Below, in pieces: positions 1-7,308 of a stretch of 13,622 bases of DNA. Source of the DNA: an uncultured Peptococcaceae bacterium (GTDB lineage Bacteria > Bacillota > Dehalobacteriia > UBA7702); the NCBI GenBank assembly GCA_937919295.1, contig CALFRX010000350.1, positions 1-13,622 of the forward strand, read 5' to 3'. The translations under genes were made by a program, and so were the position numbers. The notes beneath the pieces were generated by a model that was given only the letters and a program-made list of their open reading frames with translations, made no database searches and was not told the DNA's origin. Position 1 is the first letter of the stretch; each line of letters starts with the position of its first letter.

Positions 1-230
1 AAAACATCCCCGACGATACGGGCGGATTTTTTATGGGCCTTGTCAAAGGTGATGCCGTTTTCATACATGGAATAGAGAATACGGCGGTGTACCGGTTTTA
101 AGCCGTCCCGCACATCGGGGAGAGCCCGGCCGACGATGACGCTCATGGCGTAATCGATGTAATCTTTTTTCATTTCTTCCTCGATATTCACGGGGAAGGT
201 ATTTTGATTGGCGCCAAATACTTCTGACAT
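1..230 (-). CDS. gyrA: DNA gyrase subunit A, N-terminal part (runs off left edge)
   Basis: GyrA is the DNA-cleaving subunit of gyrase, which introduces negative supercoils as an A2B2 complex. Seen: only the first 76 codons lie in the window. They read MSEVFGANQNTF and continue through the conserved segments DYIDYAMSVIVGRALPDVRD, GLKPVHRRILYSM and KKSARIVGDV. These lead into the winged-helix domain; the quinolone-resistance region and catalytic Tyr lie beyond the edge. The start ATG (228-230) follows an AGGAG ribosome site about 9 nt upstream, in the 14-nt gap after gyrB, so the two genes are very probably co-transcribed and co-translated. ParC is similar over this stretch, but the GyrB-type partner next door favours GyrA. 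The gene is truncated only by the window border. Confidence 0.95.
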   Translation of the reverse strand, partial: MSEVFGANQNTFPVNIEEEMKKDYIDYAMSVIVGRALPDVRDGLKPVHRRILYSMYENGITFDKAHKKSARIVGDV

Positions 231-244
231 TATTTACTTTCTCC

Positions 245-2167
245 TTAAATATCGAGATTTTCTACGTAACGGGCATTGGCGGAGATGAACTCCCGGCGGG
301 GCTCGACTTTTTCCCCCATCAGAATGGTGAACATTTCATCGGCCAAAAGGGCGTTTTCATCCTCAAGGAGCACCCGTTTCATCACGCGGCTTTCCGGATC
401 CATGGTGGTTTCCCAAAGCTCTTCCGGATTCATTTCCCCAAGACCTTTAAACCGCTGGACGCTGATGTTTTCGCCGCCGCCCCACTCTTTGAGCAGACTG
501 CTCAAGGCCGCGTCGTCAAAAACATAGCGGGAAGTCTTGCCCTTTCTCACCCGATACAGAGGTGGTTGGGCAATATAAACATAGCCCGCTTCGATCAGCC
601 GGCGCATATGACGGAAAAAGAACGTCAACAGCAGTGTTGCGATGTGGGCGCCGTCGACGTCGGCATCGGTCATGATCACGAGTTTTCTGTATCTGGCTTT
701 GCTGAGATCAAAATCTTCCCCGATCCCAGTACCCATCGCCGTAATCATGGCTCGAATTTCTTCATTGTTCAGCACTTTGTCCAGGCGCGCCTTTTCGACG
801 TTGATGATCTTGCCTCTTAAAGGCAGAATCGCCTGGATCTTGGGGTTTCTCCCCTGTTTGGCGGAACCGCCGGCAGAATCCCCTTCGACGATAAACAATT
901 CGCAATTTTCAGGGTTCTTATCGGAGCAGTCCGCTAATTTTCCGGGGAGGGACGTCTTTTCCAAAGCATTGGTTTTTCGCGTCATTTCCCGGGCTTTTCT
1001 TGCCGCTTCTCTGGCCCGAAAGGCCTGGGCGGATTTTTCCGCGATTTTCTTGCCGGTGGCCGGGTTTTCTTCCAGGAAGGTATTGAGGCATTCACAGACC
1101 ATGGATTCGACATAACCTTTGAACTCGGAATTCCCCAATTTCGTTTTGGTCTGCCCTTCAAACTGCGGTTCCAGCACCTTCACACTGATGATGGCGCTTA
1201 TACCTTCCCGGATATCTTCCCCGCTGAGATTGGGGTCCTTTTCCTTTAAGACATTACAACGCCGGGCATAATCATTAACCACCCTGGTCAGGGCCGACTT
1301 AAAACCGGTTTCGTGGGTGCCGCCCTCCTGGGTATGAATATTGTTGGCGTAAGAGTAGATATTTTCCGCGTAACCGTTATTATACTGAATGGCGAATTCC
1401 GCTTCGAAGTCATCCTTTTTGACACAGTAGTAGATCGGCTTATGGAATACTTCCTTGTTTTTATTGACGTACTGGACGAAATCGGCGATACCGCCTTCAA
1501 AGTGAAAAATCTGTTCGTAACCGTCTCTTTCGTCCTTGACAAAAATCTTGATGCCGCCGTTCAAATAGGCCAGTTCCCGGATGCGGGGAATTAAGATTTC
1601 TTTCTGAAAGACCAAATCTTCGATGTCAAAAATTTCAGAATCGGGCATGAAGCTAATTTCCGTGCCGGTGGTATCGATTTTATCAATGACCTTCAAATCA
1701 GCATCGGGAACACCCCGGTGATAGCCCTGATAATAAACTTTACCGTCTCTGGCTACTTTTACGGTGAGCCATTCGGAGAGGGCGTTGACCACGGACATAC
1801 CGACACCGTGGAGACCGCCGGAAACCTTATAACCCCCGCCGCCGAATTTACCGCCGGCATGGAGCACAGTCAGCGCCACTTCCACGGCGGGGCGGCCGGT
1901 CTGGGATTGAATATCCACGGGGATACCGCGTCCGTTGTCCCGCACGGAAATGCTGTTATCCTCGTGGATCGTAATGTAAATCTCGGAGCAATAACCGGCC
2001 AAGGCTTCATCGATGCTGTTGTCGACGATTTCATAAACAAGATGATGAAGGCCGCGGACGCCGGTATTGCCAATGTACATGCTGGGGCGAACACGAACCG
2101 CCTCCAGTCCTTCCAATACTTGAATCTGGTCGGCATTATAGGAAGAACCGTTGATATTTTCTGTCAT
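245..2167 (-). CDS. gyrB: DNA gyrase subunit B
   Basis: GyrB is the ATPase subunit of gyrase and powers strand passage by GyrA. At 640 aa it has the usual Gram-positive length. Seen: GHKL ATPase motifs EIVDNSIDEA (46-55), DNGRGIP (77-83) and GGLHGVG (117-123); QTKTKLGNSE (339-348), the gyrase form rather than the ParE form; TOPRIM motifs EGDSAGG (428-434) and DADVDG (501-506); and the C-terminal GEKVEPRREF signature. The start ATG follows AGGAGG with 5 nt spacing. Near residues 25-30 the usual RKRPGM reads RVRPSM, a small departure. Its own promoter lies about 90 bp upstream and gyrA follows after 14 nt. The location is odd: gyrB-gyrA normally follow recF on the other side of the origin, but here follow rsmG. 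Confidence 0.98.
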   Translation of the reverse strand: MTENINGSSYNADQIQVLEGLEAVRVRPSMYIGNTGVRGLHHLVYEIVDNSIDEALAGYCSEIYITIHEDNSISVRDNGRGIPVDIQSQTGRPAVEVALTVLHAGGKFGGGGYKVSGGLHGVGMSVVNALSEWLTVKVARDGKVYYQGYHRGVPDADLKVIDKIDTTGTEISFMPDSEIFDIEDLVFQKEILIPRIRELAYLNGGIKIFVKDERDGYEQIFHFEGGIADFVQYVNKNKEVFHKPIYYCVKKDDFEAEFAIQYNNGYAENIYSYANNIHTQEGGTHETGFKSALTRVVNDYARRCNVLKEKDPNLSGEDIREGISAIISVKVLEPQFEGQTKTKLGNSEFKGYVESMVCECLNTFLEENPATGKKIAEKSAQAFRAREAARKAREMTRKTNALEKTSLPGKLADCSDKNPENCELFIVEGDSAGGSAKQGRNPKIQAILPLRGKIINVEKARLDKVLNNEEIRAMITAMGTGIGEDFDLSKARYRKLVIMTDADVDGAHIATLLLTFFFRHMRRLIEAGYVYIAQPPLYRVRKGKTSRYVFDDAALSSLLKEWGGGENISVQRFKGLGEMNPEELWETTMDPESRVMKRVLLEDENALLADEMFTILMGEKVEPRREFISANARYVENLDI

Positions 2168-2183
2168 ATATACCTCCTGTTAT

Positions 2184-2237
2184 GGCGTATGCGGGTGTTC
2201 GGGGAAATCAAAGGACTTTAAATCCGTTTTATACGCC
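2184..2237 (-). promoter_or_regulatory. Inverted repeat in the gyrB 5' leader
   Basis: A perfect 7-nt inverted repeat (GGCGTAT at 2184-2190, ATACGCC at 2231-2237) spans about 40 nt of the gyrB leader. It ends 6 nt before the AGGAGG ribosome site at 2173-2178. As RNA it could form a closing stem next to the start site and affect translation. The stem is short and the loop long, so it may be coincidence. Confidence 0.3.
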
Positions 2238-2255
2238 CAGTTTCTTCTGTCTTGT

Positions 2256-2284
2256 ATTATACCATGAAAAAGCCGCGTTTACAA
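2256..2284 (-). promoter_or_regulatory. gyrB-gyrA promoter (sigma-70/SigA type)
   Basis: On the minus strand a perfect -10 TATAAT (2256-2261) is preceded by TGG, giving an extended -10. It sits 17 bp from a -35 TTGTAA (2279-2284; 4 of 6 matches). Predicted transcription start is near 2249, giving a leader of about 80 nt. The -35 lies in the loop of a terminator-like hairpin and the hairpin's 3' arm and T-run lie in the spacer, so the two signals share the same DNA. Confidence 0.8.
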
Positions 2285-2297
2285 GGTTTAAGCGGCT
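2266..2297 (-). terminator. Terminator-like hairpin overlapping the gyrB promoter
   Basis: On the minus strand AGCCGC and GCGGCT form a 6-bp GC-rich stem with a 15-nt loop, followed directly by TTTTC. This fits a weak intrinsic terminator that would stop readthrough from rsmG before gyrB starts its own transcript. The large loop lowers confidence. Confidence 0.5.
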
Positions 2298-2465
2298 CCT
2301 ATCAGTTGGATTTATAAAGAGAATTTCAAACATCGAGTCTTTTTTGATCTCAACTTAGTTTTTCTCATAAGCAAATGGCGGCCAAAGGCAGCGCAAAATT
2401 CATCTCCTTTTTTCTTGCGCCTCCCATATACGAAGAAACACCGCCGCAGCCGGTTTTCGCTCTCT

Positions 2466-2485
2466 CCCCTTTTGCGCAAAAGGGG
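2466..2485. repeat. 20-bp perfect palindrome
   Basis: CCCCTTTTGCGCAAAAGGGG is perfectly self-complementary over 20 bp and lies in non-coding DNA between the rsmG terminator and gyrB. With no T-run directly beside it and no spacer, it is not a standard terminator. It could be a dimeric-protein binding site, part of an interspersed palindromic repeat, or a recombination scar. Confidence 0.7.
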
Positions 2486-2505
2486 CTTACCAGAAGCGCC
2501 CCCGC

Positions 2506-2548
2506 AAAAAGAAATTTGGTTTCTGATGGAAAATCAGAAACCGATTTC
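2506..2548 (-). terminator. Intrinsic terminator after rsmG
   Basis: On the minus strand GGTTTCTGAT-TTTCC-ATCAGAAACC forms a perfect 10-bp stem. A GAAAT/ATTTC pair extends it across a small internal loop, and TTTTT follows immediately. It lies 12 nt past the rsmG stop codon and would end the mnmE-mnmG-rsmG transcript. Confidence 0.8.
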
Positions 2549-2560
2549 AGTACTACCTGC

Positions 2561-3265
2561 TTAAAGGGGGCGTTTTTCCGGCATACCAGCTCTTCTGGGG
2601 TATTTCTCCGGCGTGGGGCTGATCTTTTTGATCTCCAGGACAGCCCGGTCTTCACCGTTGAGCCGGTAACGATGATCGGCGACGAGGTCACAGTTTAAAA
2701 GGGTCAGCGCCCTTGCGGCGCTGTCTGTTTCTTCCTTCCCCTTCAGCGCCAAAAAGCGGCCGCCGGGCTTCAGAAAAGGCGTACAGAGTTCTAACAGCAC
2801 CGGTAGAGAAGCCACTGCCCGGGCCGTCACAAAATCAAACTGTTCCCGGAGATTTTCCTCCCGGGCCAGATCCTCACTGCGCCCCCAGAGGATTTCCACA
2901 TCATCGACGGAGAGCTCCCCTTTGAGCCGCTCCAAAAAGCCGCAGCGTTTTTTGGAAGCATCCAGCAAGGTAACCTTCAGATCAGGGCGGAAAATCCGCA
3001 AAACCAAACCAGGGAAACCGGCGCCGCTGCCCACGTCGAGGAGGGCCGCGTTTTCCGGCAAATCAACATAGTTAAAGAGACAAAGGCTGTCGGCAAAGTG
3101 CTTTACCGCCATCTCCTTTGGCGCCGTAATCGCCGTCAGATTCATCTTTTGGTTTTCCTTCTGTAAATAGCAGGCGTAGTCTGTGGCTTTGGCGATCATA
3201 TCCTCAGTATAATCAGTTTTCAGCTCATCGAGTATCTCTTTTAAAGCCGGCGCAAACTCAATCAT
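2561..3265 (-). CDS. rsmG: 16S rRNA (guanine-N7)-methyltransferase RsmG (GidB)
   Basis: RsmG transfers a methyl group from S-adenosylmethionine to N7 of a guanine in the 530 loop of 16S rRNA (G527 in E. coli numbering). Loss of the enzyme is linked to low-level streptomycin resistance. At 234 aa it is typical. Seen: NLTAIT and KHFADSL near residues 42-61; the Rossmann SAM site DVGSGAGFPG (77-86); an acidic LLDASKKRC strand; VTARAVASL; LKPGGRFLALKG; and the family C-terminal ending KYPRRAGMPEKRPL. The ATG overlaps the mnmG stop by 8 nt, so translation is probably coupled. It is the last gene of the mnmE-mnmG-rsmG unit. In many Bacillota noc/parA/parB follow; here gyrB does. Confidence 0.97.
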   Translation of the reverse strand: MIEFAPALKEILDELKTDYTEDMIAKATDYACYLQKENQKMNLTAITAPKEMAVKHFADSLCLFNYVDLPENAALLDVGSGAGFPGLVLRIFRPDLKVTLLDASKKRCGFLERLKGELSVDDVEILWGRSEDLAREENLREQFDFVTARAVASLPVLLELCTPFLKPGGRFLALKGKEETDSAARALTLLNCDLVADHRYRLNGEDRAVLEIKKISPTPEKYPRRAGMPEKRPL

Positions 3266-5153
3266 GAGGATTTTCCTTTCCCTTTTTTTCCGTCAGATAG
3301 ACCAGGAGCACGCTGATATCCGCGGGGCTGACCCCGGAAATCCGGGAGGCCTGACCCACGGTATAAGGAGCTACCGCCGCAAGTTTTTCTTTGGCTTCGA
3401 TGCGCAGACCGCGAACATCGTTATAGTCGAGGTCAGCGGGGAGTAAGCGGCCCTCGGTTTTATCGAACCGTCTGACTTGTTCCCGCTGTTTTTTCAAATA
3501 ACCCTCGTATTTCACTTCGATCTCTTCCTGTTTCAGCGCCTCGTCGTGCCAAAGGCCCGCCTTATGATCAATGGCGGCGAGGTCACGGATATCGATATCG
3601 GGTCGTTTCAACAGCTCCACCCCGCTAATGCTGCCGTTGACTGCGGCGGATTGTTTTTCTTTAAGATAGGCGGCAACGTTTTCGTCTTTGCCCCGGAAAC
3701 GTGCTTTTGTCAGCCAATCTTTGACGGCGGCCATCTGCTCCCGCTTTTCATTGAAAATGCCCCAACGCGCATCACTAACAAGGCCGATTTTACGGCCCAT
3801 TTCCGTTAACCGCAGGTCGGCATTGTCGTTTCGCAGCAACAGGCGGTATTCCGCCCTGGAAGTGAAAAGGCGGTAAGGTTCGCCGGTGCCTTTATTGACC
3901 AGATCGTCGATGAGGACGCCAAGGTAGCCGTCGGAGCGCTTCAAGATAAAGGGTTCCCGCTCTAAGAGCTTCAGCGATGCGTTGATCCCAGCCATTAAGC
4001 CCTGGCCGGCGGCTTCTTCGTAACCGGAGGTGCCGTTGATTTGGCCGGCGCCGTAAAGGCCTTCGATATCCTTATATTCCAGGGTCGGTTTCAGCTGCGT
4101 CGGCACCACCCCATCGTATTCAATGGCGTAGGCGGGACGCATAATCTTGACCTGCTCCAGCCCGGCAATGGTACGCATGAATTTTTCCTGGATCTCATAG
4201 GGCATTCCCGTGGACATGCCCTGGACGTAAATTTCATTGGTATAAAGTCCCTCCGGCTCCAAAAACAGCAGGTGAGCGTCGCGGTCGGCAAAGCGCACCA
4301 CCTTATCTTCGATGGAAGGACAGTAGCGGGCACCGACACCTTCGATGATACCGCAGTATTTCGGCGCCAGATGAAGATTGTCCCTGATGATCTTGTGGGT
4401 TTCAGGGTTTGTATACGTGGAGTAACAGGGCACCATAGGCCGGTCAAAGGTTTTTGTGAGATAAGAAAAGGCCAGCTTTTCTTTACTGCCCGGCTGCTCT
4501 ATGGTTTTGCTGAAATCGATGCTGCGCTTGTCCACCCTGGCCGGGGTACCGGTTTTAAAGCGGAAGAGTTCCAAGCCGAGATTTTGCAGGGAAGCGGAGA
4601 GCTTCACCGCCATGGGCTGATTGTTGGGGCCGGCGTCGGTCAAAAGCGTTCCCAGGATGATGCGGCTTTTCAAATACGTGCCGGTGGTCAGAATCACGGC
4701 GCGGCCGGAAAACATAATGCCGTTTTGGCAAACAACCCCGGTAACGCGGCCTCCTTCCGTAAGGATATCCTCCACTGCAGCCTGTTTTAAGTCAAGGTTT
4801 TCCTGGTTTTCCAGGGTCCAGGTCATCTGTCGCTGATAATCGTGTTTATCCGCTTGGGCCCTTAAGGCCTGGACTGCCGGGCCTTTGGAGGTGTTCAAAA
4901 GACGCATCTGGATTTGGGTGGCGTCGATATTGATCCCCATTTGGCCGCCGAGGGCATCGATTTCCCGCACCACGTGGCCTTTGGCGGGGCCGCCAATGCT
5001 GGGATTACAGGGCATCAGGGCGATATGGTCAAGGCTTAAACTCAGCAGCAGCGTATTTAGGCCGAGGCGGGCAGAGGACAGCGCGGCTTCAACGCCGGCG
5101 TGACCGCCGCCGACCACGATGATATCGTATTTTCCTGCAAGATATGGTTCCAT
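3258..5153 (-). CDS. mnmG: tRNA uridine-5-carboxymethylaminomethyl modification enzyme MnmG (GidA)
   Basis: MnmG is the FAD-dependent partner of MnmE. Together they install the 5-(carboxymethyl)aminomethyl group on wobble uridine 34 of several tRNAs, using methylenetetrahydrofolate as carbon donor. Its 631 aa match the long-form family. Seen: the FAD dinucleotide-binding motif GGGHAG (15-20); MPCNPSIGG and ARYCPSIED, which carry the two conserved cysteines; the long conserved block around EIDALGGQMG; AGQINGTSGYEEAAGQG; and the C-terminal MnmE-binding helical domain ending GQASRISGVSPADI. The ATG lies 4 nt after the mnmE stop, behind a GGGAAGTG ribosome site, and the gene overlaps rsmG by 8 nt. 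No odd residues are apparent. Confidence 0.98.
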   Translation of the reverse strand: MEPYLAGKYDIIVVGGGHAGVEAALSSARLGLNTLLLSLSLDHIALMPCNPSIGGPAKGHVVREIDALGGQMGINIDATQIQMRLLNTSKGPAVQALRAQADKHDYQRQMTWTLENQENLDLKQAAVEDILTEGGRVTGVVCQNGIMFSGRAVILTTGTYLKSRIILGTLLTDAGPNNQPMAVKLSASLQNLGLELFRFKTGTPARVDKRSIDFSKTIEQPGSKEKLAFSYLTKTFDRPMVPCYSTYTNPETHKIIRDNLHLAPKYCGIIEGVGARYCPSIEDKVVRFADRDAHLLFLEPEGLYTNEIYVQGMSTGMPYEIQEKFMRTIAGLEQVKIMRPAYAIEYDGVVPTQLKPTLEYKDIEGLYGAGQINGTSGYEEAAGQGLMAGINASLKLLEREPFILKRSDGYLGVLIDDLVNKGTGEPYRLFTSRAEYRLLLRNDNADLRLTEMGRKIGLVSDARWGIFNEKREQMAAVKDWLTKARFRGKDENVAAYLKEKQSAAVNGSISGVELLKRPDIDIRDLAAIDHKAGLWHDEALKQEEIEVKYEGYLKKQREQVRRFDKTEGRLLPADLDYNDVRGLRIEAKEKLAAVAPYTVGQASRISGVSPADISVLLVYLTEKKGKENPHD

Positions 5154-5157
5154 GGGC

Positions 5158-6531
5158 TCACTTCCCTATACAAAATTCCGAAAAAATACGGTCTAAAATT
5201 TCCATTGAGACGGTTACGCCGTCGATCTCACCGAGGGTTTCCAAGGCGGCGCGCAGGTCGATGACCTGAAAATCCAGGGGCATATGCTGTTTCTGACTCC
5301 GTAAAACCTCTTTTAAGTGGCTTTTGGCCCGTAAAAAGGCTTCTTTATGGCGCAGGTTGCCCACCCATTCGTCACTGTTTTGGGTAATCTCACCGGCCAT
5401 AAACAGCGCTTGTATCGTTTCCCCGAGGGTTTCTAAATTTTGTTTTTCCTTGGCCGAAAGAAACACCACGGGATACGGGGCGGCGGCCCGTTTCATCTTA
5501 TCTTCGTCATAAAGGATCAGGTCACTCTTATTGCAGACGACGATAACCTTCTTGCTGCCAAAGTCAGCCATGATCTCTCTTTCCTCAGCATCGAAACCGT
5601 CGTCCTGATCGGTGACAAATAAGATCAGATCCGCTTTTTCCATGGCTTCCCTGGTCTTATCCACGCCGATTTTTTCGATGGGATCTTCCGTTTCGCGAAT
5701 CCCCGCCGTATCCCTGATCTTTAAGGGAATACCCTTTAAGAGCACCGTGTCTTCGATGACGTCCCGGGTGGTGCCGGGAATATCGGTGACGATGGCCCGT
5801 TCCTCACTTAAAAGGGCGTTCATCAGGGAAGATTTGCCCACATTGGTTTTGCCCAAAATCGCCGTGGCGATCCCCTGGCGATAGATTTTCCCTTCCTCAG
5901 CTTTGCGAATCTCCCTTTCCATTGCCTCGATGAGCGCAAAAACCCGCTGATGAATGGTGTTCGCAACGGTATCATCAAGACCGTCCTCGGGAAAATCAAT
6001 GACGGCTTCGGTTTCAGCAATCAGGGCCACGAGGTCGTCGCGAATTTTCAGAAAACTGCGCCCCTTGTCCCCTTTTAAACGGGTCAGGGAAAAATCGAGG
6101 TCCTTTTCATCCATGGCCCTGATCGTCTCGATGACGGCCTCGGCCTGGGAAAGATCAATTCTGCCGTTGAAAAAGGCCCGCTTGGTAAATTCCCCCGGCT
6201 GAGCCAGCTGGGCGCCGTGGACAAGGAGCAGTTCCAAAATGCGCCGGGCGGCGAGAAAACCGCCGTGACATTGGATCTCCGCCATCTCTTCCCGGGTATA
6301 GGACTGGTTTTCCTTCATCAAAGCCAGCAAAACTTCATCATAAACCTTTCCCCCGTCGACGATATGACCGTAATGAAGGCGAAAACCCGCCGCCGTTTTT
6401 AGGGAAAACGGCTTTTTCGCCTGAAATATTTTTTCGATCAGGGCCCAACTGCCCTCTCCCGAAACGCGGATGATGGCGATACCCCCGGTGCCTTCCGGTG
6501 TGGCAATGGCGGCGATCAACGGAAAATCCAT
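5158..6531 (-). CDS. mnmE: tRNA modification GTPase MnmE (TrmE)
   Basis: MnmE is a potassium-activated dimeric GTPase that works with MnmG on tRNA wobble uridine 34. The 457-aa form chosen here has the usual length. Seen: the N-terminal folate-binding domain (about 1-120); the helical domain; an inserted G domain with P-loop GKTNVGKSS (227-235), GTTRD (253-257), DTAG (274-277), NKSD (334-337) and SAK (359-361); and the C-terminal FCIGK motif carrying the catalytic Cys. The ATG at 6529-6531 follows AAAGGAG by 5 nt and begins MDFPLIAAIATPEG, where the family starts; the frame is open 10 codons further upstream without support. A terminator separates it from jag. I found no convincing promoter in the 141-bp gap, so readthrough or a weak promoter may drive it. 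Confidence 0.97.
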   Translation of the reverse strand: MDFPLIAAIATPEGTGGIAIIRVSGEGSWALIEKIFQAKKPFSLKTAAGFRLHYGHIVDGGKVYDEVLLALMKENQSYTREEMAEIQCHGGFLAARRILELLLVHGAQLAQPGEFTKRAFFNGRIDLSQAEAVIETIRAMDEKDLDFSLTRLKGDKGRSFLKIRDDLVALIAETEAVIDFPEDGLDDTVANTIHQRVFALIEAMEREIRKAEEGKIYRQGIATAILGKTNVGKSSLMNALLSEERAIVTDIPGTTRDVIEDTVLLKGIPLKIRDTAGIRETEDPIEKIGVDKTREAMEKADLILFVTDQDDGFDAEEREIMADFGSKKVIVVCNKSDLILYDEDKMKRAAAPYPVVFLSAKEKQNLETLGETIQALFMAGEITQNSDEWVGNLRHKEAFLRAKSHLKEVLRSQKQHMPLDFQVIDLRAALETLGEIDGVTVSMEILDRIFSEFCIGK

Positions 6532-6630
6532 AACGACTCCTTTCTCCGATGCGGTCAACAAAAATCACGGTGCGGCGGCAAATGCGTCAGCATTTACCCG
6601 AAAAGGCGAAGCCCTCTCCGTAGACCCTAA

Positions 6631-6663
6631 AAAGCAAAGAAAGCCCGACGACCGCCGGGCTTT
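6631..6663 (-). terminator. Intrinsic terminator between jag and mnmE
   Basis: On the minus strand a perfect 8-bp stem AAAGCCCG/CGGGCTTT (6640-6647 with 6656-6663) has an 8-nt loop. A T-rich run interrupted by single C and G bases follows. It begins 10 nt after the jag stop codon and divides the rpmH-to-jag unit from the mnmE-to-rsmG unit. Confidence 0.75.
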
Positions 6664-6672
6664 CGCAAACGA

Positions 6673-7290
6673 TTATTTCTTTTTGGCGATGACGACCTTG
6701 CGGAAGGGTTCCTCCCCTTCGCTGAAGGTGCGGACTTGATCGTCGCTTTGCAGGACCGTGTGAATGATTCTTCTTTCATAGGGACTCATCGGCTCCAAAG
6801 AGAGGTTCTTCCCGGATTCTTTCACCCGTTCCGCAAGTTTCTTCGCGAGGTGCGCCAAGGTTTCTTCCCTTTTTTTGCGGTAGCCTTCCACATCAAGAAT
6901 GTATTTATTGCGTTCATCGAAATGACGGGCTACCGTTAAATTGGTCAAGTACTGAAGGGCGTCTAAGGTTTCGCCGCGGCGGCCGATAAGGATGCCGAGA
7001 TCCTTGCCGGCCAGATCAAGGGTGACGAAATCTTCGCTTTCTATGGATTCGATGGTAACATCGAGCTCAAACTTTTCAAAAATAGTCGTTAAAAAGGCAA
7101 TGGCATAAGAAGTCGGCCCGTCTTCCGCGGAAACCTTCACCACCGCGCTTTTGGAGCCGATACCAAAGATCCCCTTGGAAGGCATGGTAACGATCTCAAT
7201 ATTGACTTCTTCCCGGGATTTTCCCATTTCCGCCAAGGCCAGTTCAATGGCCTCGTCAACGGTTCTCCCGGACTTTTCCAAAGTTTTCAT
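6673..7290 (-). CDS. jag: Jag/KhpB RNA-binding protein (Jag-N, KH, R3H)
   Basis: Jag (KhpB, also called EloR in streptococci) is a cytoplasmic RNA-binding protein. In Gram-positive species it pairs with KhpA and influences cell elongation and post-transcriptional control. Its exact role in this organism is not shown by sequence. At 205 aa it is typical. Seen: a Jag-N domain (about 1-50) with the PSKGIFGIGSK motif; a KH domain with the GxxG loop GRRG (103-106) inside LIGRRGETLDALQYL; and an R3H domain (about 140-205) with Arg173 and His177 in YERRIIH. The ATG follows AAAGGAG by 5 nt. It lies 18 nt after yidC, the usual pairing in this operon, and is followed by a terminator. Confidence 0.95.
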   Translation of the reverse strand: MKTLEKSGRTVDEAIELALAEMGKSREEVNIEIVTMPSKGIFGIGSKSAVVKVSAEDGPTSYAIAFLTTIFEKFELDVTIESIESEDFVTLDLAGKDLGILIGRRGETLDALQYLTNLTVARHFDERNKYILDVEGYRKKREETLAHLAKKLAERVKESGKNLSLEPMSPYERRIIHTVLQSDDQVRTFSEGEEPFRKVVIAKKK

Positions 7291-7308
7291 GATGACTCCT
7301 TTATTTCT

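Larger units (their letters stand above)
2168..2560. other. rsmG-gyrB intergenic region, palindrome-rich, no gene
   Basis: This 393-bp spacer holds, reading along the minus strand from rsmG: an intrinsic terminator, a 20-bp perfect palindrome, about 160 bp with no recognised feature, a terminator-like hairpin overlapping the gyrB promoter, and the gyrB leader. Reading frames that cross it in both directions are low-complexity and resemble no protein I know, so I treat it as non-coding. TTTGCGC/GCGCAAA motifs recur at 2391-2396, 2415-2420 and 2472-2481, which suggests a decayed or composite intergenic repeat. Confidence 0.6.

Noticed and set aside
642..1115. 157-codon plus-strand frame
   Set aside because: It is antisense to the gyrB TOPRIM region and has no recognisable motifs.
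1..2167. ParE/ParC (topoisomerase IV) instead of gyrase
   Set aside because: The GyrB-type QTKTKLGNSE motif and the EPRREF C-terminus favour gyrase; the adjacent subunit is then GyrA.
2365..2698. Open frames of about 107 codons on both strands over the rsmG 3' end and the spacer
   Set aside because: They overlap rsmG antisense or out of frame, have no ribosome site, and their translations resemble translated non-coding repeats rather than any protein family.
4041..4790. 249-codon open frame on the plus strand
   Set aside because: It is wholly antisense to mnmG, whose frame is fully conserved; long antisense frames are expected from the codon bias here.
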